Shown here: in pieces, positions 15,101 to 27,100 of the stretch | How the letters are laid out: the number at the start of each line of letters is the position of its first letter | How positions within the stretch are numbered: the stretch's first letter is position 1 | DNA from: Vicugna pacos | Lineage: Eukaryota; Chordata; Mammalia; Artiodactyla; Camelidae | DNA: 64,000 nucleotides | Reading direction: 5' to 3' | Assembly (NCBI RefSeq): GCF_048564905.1 | Contig: NC_133014.1 | Coordinates: forward strand, 5,279,136 to 5,343,135 | The notes under the pieces: model-generated | Databases searched by the model: none | Told to the model about the DNA's origin: nothing | The model's input: only the letters and a program-made list of their open reading frames with translations | Position numbers and translations under genes: made by a program

Positions 15101-18100
15101 CCTTCCTTTCTCTTTTGAAAGAAATTATGCAGCTGGGACATATTGATTCAGCAGGACTTGCCTAGACAAACCTTAAATGTACAGTCAATTAATTCAAAGT
15201 GAATTCATTAATCAAATATTCAAACCACACATTAAGTTTGAATCATTTCTCCAGAGTATTTCCAATGAGTTTTTGTAATTAAAAATGCCCACAGATGCTA
15301 TTAAAATCACATACAAAGTGACTAAATCCACAAGTCTACAAACCACAGGCACTTCCATAATCTTTTGAACAGACTGTTAATTTTCATTATTGCTTAAAAA
15401 TAGCAACAAACAATGACAAGGTTTTCCTGCTCTTGAAATGTTCTTCAGTAAACATGGAATGTTACATAATGTTGATCATTAAGAAACCAGATTTAACCTT
15501 GGAAAACTCAGTTACGCCCCCCATTCATATATGCAAAATATACGTATGTCAAAATATACCTAATTCCACTTTAACATGAGTAAGCTTTGGTCCATGAAGA
15601 ACTGGAATTATATTATTGCGATCTAAAAGTGAAAAAAAAAAAGAAACAAAAATGCATTAGTGTTGTATCGAGCTTTGCGAAGACAAAAACATTTGTTGTA
15701 AATACGCTTATAATACCATGTGACCAAAATTCTAACAATCATCCTGTTACACTTATTACTTTATCATATTTTCATTAAATAATGGTTGCAGCTAATACTC
15801 TTTGTTGTTTCATTGTCCATCGACTCAAAGCTCACCTAGCTGGAGAAAGCACACTGAACTCGGTCTTCCCTCAGTGCCTGTCTGTGGCTTCTGCTCACCG
15901 CAGCTAAAAGCCAAAAGATGACATTCATCCAGGGGGACAACCAAACTTGCAGGACTTAGGAGACGCAAAGTCACTGGGAATCAATCACCTTTCTGCTTTC
16001 CTTTCTTCCTTCCACCCACCCTCAACTCCTCATGATGGATTTATTGGGTGCAAGGTCAAGACCTGGGTTGGGTAGGCAAGGCACTCACTCCCAGGTGCCT
16101 CTGGAGACCCTCCCCTGGCAGGACAGTGAGAGGAGACGCCCCTTCACTTCTGTGCCCTGAAAACTTCACTTGCCACACCCTAGCCCCAGCCCAGCTTGAT
16201 GTCCACACCTGTGAGCTCAGTTCTGCTTCTGTTCCTAAGTGACTTCTGACCCCGATCGGAGGCACATAAATATTCTCCATCTCAGCCCCATCTGGCAAAG
16301 CGTAGGAGGTAAGCAGCCCCCGGCAGCCTCCCACAGAGGGCTGTCCCACCACCTAGGGGGCTAATACGTGCAGAACCCTGAGAGCCCTGCGGTCCCACGT
16401 TTACTCGCCACACAGTCACGTTCTTGCTCCTCCCATCAGCATCGGAAACTTTCTTCATCACCTGGATTCTCCCTTCTAGTACGTCCGTGCTTCTGGGGCA
16501 TTTGCCAGTAAGGTCCAGAGCAGCCCTCATGGGGCTCCCAGCAAGCACAGTGCCTGGTCATGAGGGGAAAAGGAGACTCGGGGCTCTCCCTCAGCACCCA
16601 CGCCCTCCCAGCCTCCCCCAGGGTGAGACTCTCCTCTGGGCAAGCCTGGAATTCACACAGGCAGGAGGAGCTGGGCTGCCTCCAAAGAAAGAGCCAACCC
16701 TGAGGTCTGAGAGCACCGAGGAGCGGGGGTTGGTCCCAGGACGAGGGGACAGGAGGTGGCTTGGGGTAATGGAGAAAATTCCTACTGACTGTCTTTCTCT
16801 TGATCAGTCTTTGTTCTCAAGAACTTGGTGGGAGTCTTGGGAAGAGGTGGTAAAAAGAACATCACTAGGAAAGGACATCTTAAAGAGAGGATGCCGGGTA
16901 CCAGAACTGGAAGTGTATGCTGAGAACCAGAGCAGCACCGGGCTTGCAAAACTGGTGTAAAGTGAGGGGCACAGTCCTATTTAAGGTAACAGAAGAAAAA
17001 AAACACTTCAGCGTGCGCCCCTGGAAAGCCAGGTCTACCTATGAAGCTGCTGTCACGGAATCAAAATGGCACAGAGACCATCAGCTGTAGGAGGAGACAT
17101 CAGCACATCAGCCAGAGCGTGAGATGAGGACAACGGTGGAGGCCAGGCGGGATGGAGTGGACTGTGGTCCAAGGCGCGGTGCTCGCCCCGTGACAGCTGA
17201 GAGGGCTGCACCCACGACCGCAGCTGAACACAGACAAGGTGGCCGCTCAGAGTCCCGCTGCCCTCAGCAGGGGTCACGACACCTCCTGGTTACCAGCGTC
17301 AACTCTAAGCTCTACATTATAAGAGAATGGTGGCAAACTTCACCAAAACCGAAGGTGAAGAGTCTAGATTCCTTGTTGAATGAAGCAGGACTGAGAAACT
17401 GTCGCTGTCTCGGCACGGGCGCACCTTGGAGGTATCGTGAGTTCCGTCCAGGCCACCACAATAAAAGCGAGCATCTCAATAAAGTGAGTCACACAGATTT
17501 TTTTGGTTTCCCAGGACATATAAAAGTTATGTTTACACTATATGGTAGTCTATTAAGTGTGCCTTATGTCTAAAAAACAATGTGCATAGCTCAATTTTAA
17601 AATAATACTGTTGGAAAAGTGCTCATAGAGCAAATTGCTCAACACTGGGTCGCCACAAGACTTCCATTTTTTAAAAAAACAGGCAGTATCTGCAAAGCAC
17701 AATAAAATGAGGTAAGCCTGTACTTCACTCAGCAGACATGTAATGAGCACCTACAGTGCCAAGTGCCAGCCATAAGTATGGGAGACGTCAAGATGAGGAA
17801 GAGGACTCAGCTGAATCCCATCTTTCCAGGAGCTCCGCAGTCTAGGGACAGAAACGGGCATGCCGTCCGATTCTGACAGCAGCCAGAAGTAAGAACAAGA
17901 GCAGAGGAGGAGGGACGTTTGGGCTGAGTCCTGAAAGTTGCAGGTGGCGTTCCCCAAGAAGACAAGGAAAATAAGATGGGTGGTTAAGACAGAAGACTAG
18001 CACTTGGGGCAGTGGGGGGCCTGGGGGGCGGCAACGGGGATGGTAATAACAGAGCTACAAGTTGGAAAAGGCAAGGAAATCTGTTCTCCTTCAGAAACTC

Positions 18101-21100
18101 CAGAAGGAATGCAATCCTACTGAAACCTCGACTTTAGCCCAGTGAACTCACTTCAGACTTCTGACCTCCAGAACCGTAAGGCAGTTGGAATGAAGAGGGA
18201 AAATGATGCTGAAATAAAGAAGCTCTGGGAAGCATGAGCCCACGATGCTGTTGAACGAGTCACTGCAGGAGGGTACACTTTCCCAGAGGATGGGAAAGAA
18301 CATGAAGGGTGGACAAGCCACCTGTCCTCAGATACTCAGAGGAGCAGTCATTTCAGAAGGGACCAGACTTGATCTGTGGAGTTCCTGGAGGCAAACGCAA
18401 ACCAGGGAGTGGGACCGACAAGAAGGCACAGCTGGACTCAACGGGAGCAGAAGACTTCTCCACAATCAGGCACAAAAGCCTGGCCTCAGCTATCGCGGGA
18501 GTTAGTAACTTCCACAGTAGTTCCCGAGGAGAGACTGAACGATCCGGTATTGGCTGAGCCATATGAAGGAGATCTTCACAGTATGGGGTTTAATTAAATT
18601 ATTTCTAAGATCTCTGTTACCCTAAAATGCAGGCTTCAGTTTTTCCATTAGATATGGTCTGGGTTCGTGATCAACCAGACTAAGTCATCATCCCAAAAGG
18701 TAGCCCCTTTCCACCGCCACACCTGTGCTCCTTACCTGCCCGTCCACCACACTCAGCCTCCAAGAACCAGCTCAGGGCATCCTGCGTCTGTTCTAGCTCT
18801 GCACCCTTAGCACCTCACAGACAACTCCAGTTTCGTACACTATGGTGCTTCCACCTGGCTTATCCCGTCTCCTGACTGTATTCAAATTCCTGAGAACACT
18901 ACACTACTCACTACATCTCCTATTTCCCTGCTCCCTTACCTCCCAACACTCAGTACAGCTTATTAAATACAGACACCTGTCAATAAATATTTGTTGAGTG
19001 TGAACATATGCTTAATAACAAAAGACTCTACAATTTGCTCAAATACCAAATAAGAGAGCTGACGCATGGGAGGATCACCCAGATAAACTTTCGTTTCTAG
19101 ATCCCCCTCAAAATTATTCAGCGTGGTGGATGATGCCAAAGATTCTGACCCTTATATTTGAACTACTGTTGTGGTTATAACTCCCACTAGGTTGCCTCTG
19201 GCTTCTCATACTGCTTTAGAAGAAAGAAGAGATCCCATTTTACTAAGATGCATTTGTTTTGTCCCAATTCTAAAATTTCTCTTACCTCCAACTATTGTTA
19301 TATTGAAGGTTTTGGTGACGTTAAATAGTTTCCCATTGTGACGGAGGAAAAACATGCAGGTATAGTAGCCTTGGTCTTCAAACTCTGCATTCTTTGAAAA
19401 TGGGTTTTTACTGTTCTCTATCTTTTGACAGTCCTGTGTTTTAAAAAAAACAAGGTAAAGTAGTTTAAGTAAAAGCAATATTGTATTACAAGAATTCAAA
19501 TTTTTAAAGTGAAAGATCTTTAGAGAAAGAGGGAAACACTGAGCACTAGCAGTTTCTGAGTGACTGTCCCAGTGACTTGGCACCACCTCTCCTGGAACAA
19601 TGAAACACAGTCCTGTTACTGGAATTAGCGTCACCATTATTAACACATGCTGGGAAGTGGAGCGTGGGGAGCACTGTTGCTGCCTTTGTCATTTTCTTTT
19701 AATCTCTCTCTTATTCACACAAAGAGAGGGAGGAGGAGGAGGAAGGAGAGAAAAAAATCACTACAACAAAAAAAATTCCTGCATTGGTCAAAACTTCCCA
19801 CACAGCTCTATTTCTTACCACTTTGAGCCTAATTCCATGTATTCGGGACCACCCATCCTGGGGGTGGGTGGTGGGGGTGGGACCAGAATTACTCAGAGAG
19901 CTGAGTACCTGGCAGACCACCCACTCCCTTGATGTCCTCCACCAGACGACAGTGGACTGACAAGAAATGCATCGAGAACACTCCAACGTGTAGGCACACA
20001 CAAACATGTCTCCCTAAGACAAACTTCCAAATGTTACAGGAATCAATCGTAACGAAAAACCCACCTTCTTCAATCCAGCCATCAGGGACCCACAGATAGG
20101 TTCTGAAGCAAAGTTTGTTCACCTCGACCAAACTGCCAGCCTCGACCATGTGACCCTGTTCCTGTAAATATCAACCAAGGAGCACCTACTGCCCACAAAA
20201 TCGTACACACCAAAATGTTCTGGACCCAGACTTAGTTTTTCCAAGGCATGTTAAAATGTCAAGACCAAGGCATCTAAAAAATCTTTATTTTTAATTCCAA
20301 CCAATTATTTACTGATACAGCTTCCTTGCTCCTCTCCTCTCAGTTTTCCAGCTAAAAACATCCTTGATGCGTCTCATTTTCTAAATTTAAATATCTGCAT
20401 ATAGGAATTTCTTAAAACTTGGTACCCTGATCCTCACAAATTTACAGGTACTGTGAAACATTTGCGTATTTGACAGGAAATAGAGTCAGCTCAGGACTGA
20501 CACAGATGTTTGGAAAACATTTTGGGTAAGAGCTCTCCTTGACGAATCACAAGTAAACAGTGTTCGAGCAAAAGGTACAAACGAAGGTTTCTAAGAAATC
20601 ACTGTCGGTAGCTTGAACTTTCTCAAGGTCTTCCGTTCAGACCACCCTCTCTCACAGAGCTTCAGAGTTTCCATAACAGAGTTACATTTTCTATAGAAAT
20701 AACATAATTTGTGTCATGTATGTGTGTGTAAGCGTATGTATATTATGCACTGCACACGTGAGTGCAAATACAACTTGTGTATACATAATTTCCATAGTGT
20801 TGTCTAAACACACTCTGACAACTCAACACATAGAACCAACGGAAGAAAACAGACAATTCACAAGAGAAGAAATACTAAGACGCAATAAATACATAAAAAT
20901 GTTTAACTTATTATTAAGAAGAGAAATGGGGAAACAGAGTTACAGAAATTTTGCATGTCAGATTTTTAAATTTTTTTGAAGTATTCATCCTTTTATGGTA
21001 CTGGTACAAAAAAAAAGGATTTTCAACTGGTATTGCTCCCTGGAGAACAGTTTGTCAGTGTAAATCCAAAGCTATAAACATGCTCATTGCCTTTTACCTA

Positions 21101-24100
21101 ACAATTCTACTTTTATGAATTTGGTTAAAAGATAAAATCATAATACACCATAAGGCTTAGGGGAATGATATTTATTTTACTCTTATAAATAATATTGAAA
21201 AGCAGGAAACTAACAAATGTCCAATAACAGGGAATCAGTTAGATACAAGTGTATACACAACAGAATCAATTAGATACAAGTGTATAACAATGGAATCAAT
21301 TCGATACAAGTGTATAAACAACGGAATCCCATGTTTAGGAGAATATTTAAAGACGTGGGGATATAGTCACGGTATAATTTTTAGTGAATAAAGGAAAACC
21401 ACCACTTTTTAAAGGTAGATGTTGACACAGAAGAACCCCCAGCCTCCAGCTGAGTGGTCTCTGCTATCTTCATTATTCATTTTTTCATCTTCCAATTTCA
21501 TAAACTCATATATATTCAGGAAACAAACATACTATAGAATTTAAAATGTTAAGTATATGTGGCAGAAGGAAATGAACTAGCATTCCTAAAAATTAATTTC
21601 CTGAAAGGGAAGGAAAACGAAGGAAGGGAGACGAAGCTGTTATCATTTATTGAACACCTGCTGTGCGCGGAAGCTGCGCCCCATGTGGGGTGTGGTGGGC
21701 CACGCGGCCACCTGAGCTGCGTGGGTTCACAGCTTGCATGTCGTGAGACCGAAATGTTCCACAGCCATCAGACCGTCATTTTGGAATTTTGTCTTTTCTA
21801 TCAAGTTGTAAGTTAAAAATGTAAAGACATTACCTTATACAGCGTTCTGTTGACCGGTTTTTGATAGTAACTATGTTCGCAGGCTACGTGCAAAGATTTC
21901 TTAACTTCCACAACTTTACTAATTACTAGTTTCTCAGTAAAACAGCTGTGTTTACCTCTTCCAACGACATTTAATTTCCAGTCGTGAGTATCATTCCTAG
22001 GAAATAAAGGTTTAAAAATATTTTATAATGAATACAGAGACTTTGCAAATACCAGCTTTTAGTAACTGATTTGGTGAAAATTTGCCCTTATTTTTGTGTA
22101 AGGGGACTCATTCATTGATGCCCAAATCCTGTTCTGCTCCTTTTAGGTTCAGGGCAGCAAAAAAATTAACAACTGTCATGGGAGGTGAGCAAGGGGCAGT
22201 GAATGAAAAAACCCTGAGGTGTCCTCAGCACACACTCACACACAGACACAAGTACATACACACACAAGCCTCCACCAGACCATATATAATGTACATTTTA
22301 AGATAGAAATGTTTAAAACTTCAATGATCTTTAGAGACGATCAGGTTCAAAGACTCTTAACCCAGGATGGGGGAGTGGAGGTGGTTTCATGAGGGCTACA
22401 ATGTCTTCCGGAAGTTCGTATATATGCACCAGGTTTTATATTTCTCATGGCGCTTTTTTTCCAGTCCTCTTACTAGGTGAGTAAACCACGTCTGGAGCGG
22501 CCACCCTCCGAGTAGTTGTTTTAGGCCCCGAAGTGCCTCACTGAGCAAAAGTCAGTTTGAATACATTTCATTGTAGTTCCTTCTGATGAGAAATAGAAAC
22601 GTAAGTGAAGTGCACCAGAAAGAGAAAGAAAAATGCCATATGAAAGCTAATCTTCAGGCAAGGTTAAATGACTCTCCCAAGGTCACACACCCAGCTCACA
22701 ATAAGGACCAGATGCAAATGCACGTCTGTTTGGCCCTCAAGGCCAAGAGTGCTCTGCACAATACTGTACTTCCACAAAAATTCGCTGACAAAGTGATTGT
22801 CACTGCAGGTTTAAAGCATCAGTCTCCAAAGGCATTTGATTATCAGTAGAGGATTCCTGAAGAATTATAGGATGACACTTCTAATGGAAGGCGTCCAGGA
22901 GGAGGGTCTGGTCATTGATGAATCCCACACAGAACTACAAAGACTCACTCACCCAAATGATGCACACATGTACACACACACGAACACATGTACACACGTA
23001 CACACATGTACACACACATGGACACATATACACCATATACACATGGACACACATACCACACACATGTACACCCATACATGAACACAAGGACACATGCACA
23101 CACAGACACATACACACCATACATGCATGTACACATACATGAACACACGCACACAGATGGACACATAAAACATACACACCATACACACATGGACACATAC
23201 ACACACCCCTCTGTGCAAACACAAGATACTGTTCACCAGCTGCACTGTACTTGAAAAGCTTCTATCTTCAATGCTCTCAGGCATCCAGAACAACTCACTC
23301 CCATGAAGGCTCCCATTTGTTTTCAAAACCACTGTCAAGGCTGCTGCTCCCACCATCACCGCAGTCTCACGTTAATCGTCAGCCTCCATCACTTTCAGCG
23401 CTCATCACACAGCACTGTGAGCCTCCCCACCGTCCCTGTCCTCCTCCTGGTCTGTCTGTGCCTCCCCGATATCCTACCTCCACCTGGGGACTCCCCTTAT
23501 TCTCCCCAATCCAGGCTGCGTTCTCCAACTCCCATAACAGAAGGACAGTTCATGCCCCCCCAGCCCCACCTGTCTCCCAGGGACCTTCAGAGATAACCAG
23601 CGCTTGCCTTTCATGTGCTCTTTCTGCCCAGAACAGTCTGTGCACATAACTCACGCCTTTCTTCAGTCAGGACTAGGGAGACGTGCTTCCTCTACACCAG
23701 CTGTGAGTGCACGCTCCTCCTCAGTGTGGAAAAACCCAGTGGTGACCCATTTCTGGAACCATCCCTCTTATAAGTTCACATAAAATTCACTGGTTAAAGG
23801 AAAAGAATTTTCAAATGTCTCTTTGACTCCTGGGAGTTTCTATGTCTAAAAACAAACCCAAATGATCTCATTTGTGCAAAACCACAAAAGTGATATCAAA
23901 GTTTCACTGTGATATCTCACTGCGCTCTCAGTGGCACCACGGATAACACTCGGGACTCACTCCCATGTCTGAGAAGCTCACCGTCACCCCTCACCTGGCC
24001 CTGAGCTGTTTTCTACAGGTGAGTCTCAAATCTCTGTAGAAATACATACATTCGTACACATCACAAACGTACCAGATAAACACTGTGTCATCAGTGTTCT

Positions 24101-27100
24101 CGCTAATAGTCCATCACATAGAAGGTTTCTTGTCACAGTTACTCCTACCTCATCTCACCAAATAAAATATAAAGAAGAGTACCAAGGTCAGTAACAGTCA
24201 TTGACACAATTCAGTTGGTTGCCACCATTTCACAGAACTTAGGATTCTTGACTGTGAATATCCTGGAAGAATCTAGGGTTATGTCCTGAAACGGCCGTGC
24301 AAAGCCCCCTCTCACTGTCCCCGGCTCTAGGTTTGTGATGGGCTAACAAACACACGTACCCTTCACCAGCACTGCCACCTGCTCTCAGCAAAGCCCTGGA
24401 AACTGGGCTAGGAAGTGTCTACACCAATTCCAACTGCCACCCTGGCTTGAAGTAACCACCCTCGAAGCTGACACTGATCCCTTTCACTACATGTCTATAA
24501 CATTGTGAAGCCCTAGCCATTTATTTCCTTTGACCATGACTCTAGACAACAGAAGCAGCTGAGTTTTTAAATGAGTTTCATTCAGTCGTCACTTACCTTT
24601 GTCCAGGATCGCCTAAACATAAATTGTATTAAGTTAATCTCCTTTCATTGGGATCACTAAGAACATAAACACAAGGGCAGTGTTTAAGTTAATTTTTCAA
24701 CAATGAAGTATTTATTTCCTGGTGTAGGAAGGGTAAGGAGACGAAAACACATGGATTATCTGACCCTTCCAATTAGTGGAGACTTGATTTGTTGAACGAA
24801 GTCCAGTAGTGAAACATACTAACAAGAAGGTGTACTCACCCCATTCGGAAAGAGTAAGATCCACTGTCATTCAGCTCAATGGGCCAAAACTCCAAAACAT
24901 AATCATGCAGAATAATTCTGGGTGAATTACTTGGGTTCAGCTCAACAAGTCCACGTGATTCATTTTTGTACCATTTTATGGTGGTGGATTTGTTCTCGCG
25001 CTCAGATGAAAAGGAGCAGTATTTCAGATAGAAAGGTTCCCCTTCGAAGGCAGTAATGTGCAGACGTGAAGTACAGGTTCCTTCTAAAGATTAGCAAAGT
25101 ACAAGAAAAAAACAAACCCAGCATGACAAAGGTGAATTTCCTCCCTAATGCACCAAGTGAAGAAGCAGGTTGGTAAGGACATCCTGAGAAATCACAATGT
25201 CTCAGTTCTGTGGGTTCTTTTATTTTAGGGTCTGTCTTTCTAACTCTAAGAGACAGTCAATCTTTCTAACACAGAGGCACTTTCAGAACATAACTTAACC
25301 TATCAAAGCTAGAAGACAGATAAATGCACTGTAATCTTCTAAAAGAAAATGTTACACATCACATCTTCCTCTCAAGGAAAGCCACCAGAGTCACAGTGTT
25401 GCCACACCTACACCAAAACGTCCCTAGTGAGGAGTCTCCATGGGGGAAACAAACAAACAAACAAAAACCTTGAGACCTCAGTTTTTCATCTGCATCATCA
25501 GAAGTCTCATAGGTCTTGTTCTCAGTCAGTCTCCCTGGCCACTCCCCAGGCAGATGTGGGGATGGTTAAAGGTACATCTATGCGTCTGTAAGTCCAGCAC
25601 CCCTCAAGGTTACCATATGCATGATCAAGAATTGATTCATATAATTCACACTGATGAATAATTCATATTGATTCACTCCAAATCAGGGGATCTGTCACTT
25701 CCCCTTTCTGATCTCGTTCTCTCTCTCTCTCTCTCCCCACTTCCTTCTTTCTCAACTAACCCAGGTAACTCTAGCTTTGGACATTTCTCCGATCCTTCTG
25801 GTTACACAGGGTCACCACCTGCCTCCTCCTTCACTTCCAACAGCTCGAAGTCAGCATGAGTGGACCTTCCCTGTATCCTGTCCTCCGGCAGCTTCCTTTG
25901 ACTGCACTTTGAGAATGAGAATGAGAACCCTTATACTGGGCAGAGCAGTTCTCAGGGGGCATGGAGATCGTGCCTTCTCTATGGTTGGGGTTTATTTTGC
26001 AAAGCAACCGTCTGGTTTTAATTCAGTGTTGCTAACCGCAAGGTAAAGAGGAAGTGGCTCCAACGGGAGAAGCAATTCTTTGAAAACATGGATGTCAAAC
26101 CTACCTCGAAGCGTAAGAGTTAATGAGCATCAACCCTGAGTCTGGTGGTTGTTACGAAATCTCTATCTTACAGTTCAGGACTTGAACTTAGAAAGTGTGA
26201 TACATGTGTAAATGCGGGTATTAGTTTTCACTGACACCCCAAAGCACGGTACTTCATTAAGAACTTAATTTATTTTCCTGTTTTAGAGGCATAATATGCG
26301 TATAACAGAGTACAAAAATCATACATTACACTCTTCTTTGGTCTGGACCATTGATGCATCTTTTTGTCTAGGTTGGGAATCAATGTTGCTGCACGTAGCG
26401 GTGATTTGTTCTTTTTTTTTCATAGTTATGTGGTATCCAATTGTGTTAGTATTTGACGATTTATTTATCCATTCTAACAGTGTTGACTGTCTGGGTGATC
26501 TCCAGGTCTGAGCCAATCTTTAACAAGCTTCTATGAACCCCCGAATTTGTACAGACATAGACACTCATTCCTCTTTGAGGCGGTCATCACGTAAAGCAAC
26601 CTGGTCTGGGATGCTTTCTCTCCAGGGCGCACGGTCGGCAGTTGAAAGTTCACACTCCCCAGGCAACGAATGGTTTCAGAGGTCTAATCTTATGTTTAAC
26701 ATTGCAGGTTTTGTTGATTCGAAATGGTTTTTGATTAGAGACATGAATGGAGTTCAAAGGGCGGGGACAGCCCAGCACACACTCCTAATCTTACCTGAAC
26801 AGAGCACAAGGACCCAGCAAGGTCGAGGACCTAACCTCTCTGCAATGATGTCTGCGTTTGGAATTGTCTTGAGTCAGGACAGTAACAGGATCACCTAACT
26901 TCAGCAAGGGCTAAATGAATCCGACTCGTGGAAAACTGTCACGTCTGCCTAGAGTGAACCCTGCATGAAAGGTGCTTTTCAGACACCTCAAAGGACAGAG
27001 AGCTGGGACCTTAGCTTCCTTACAGCACAGGTCGCATGGCTGTTTTGAAGCCTGCAGCATGTTTTTACTGCAACTTGGGGGCAAGGTTATCAGTGTATGT

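Noticed and set aside
16424-16960. Plus-strand frame of 178 codons
   Set aside because: No domain, no splice partner, lies inside an IL18R1 intron in relatively GC-rich DNA where stops are less frequent.
21231-21330. CRISPR-like short direct repeats
   Set aside because: The units are adjacent without unique spacers and lie in an L1 copy in mammalian DNA; it is a simple tandem duplication.
22935-23359. Frames of 75-136 codons across the CA array
   Set aside because: They encode only the repeat (Thr-His or Cys-Val-Met patterns), without flanking gene structure.
24597-24612. A 16-base exon-like segment with good acceptor and donor in IL18R1
   Set aside because: Exons 25083-24840 and 21996-21834 already join in phase (2 to 2) and reproduce the conserved protein. 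Adding 16 bases would shift the frame.
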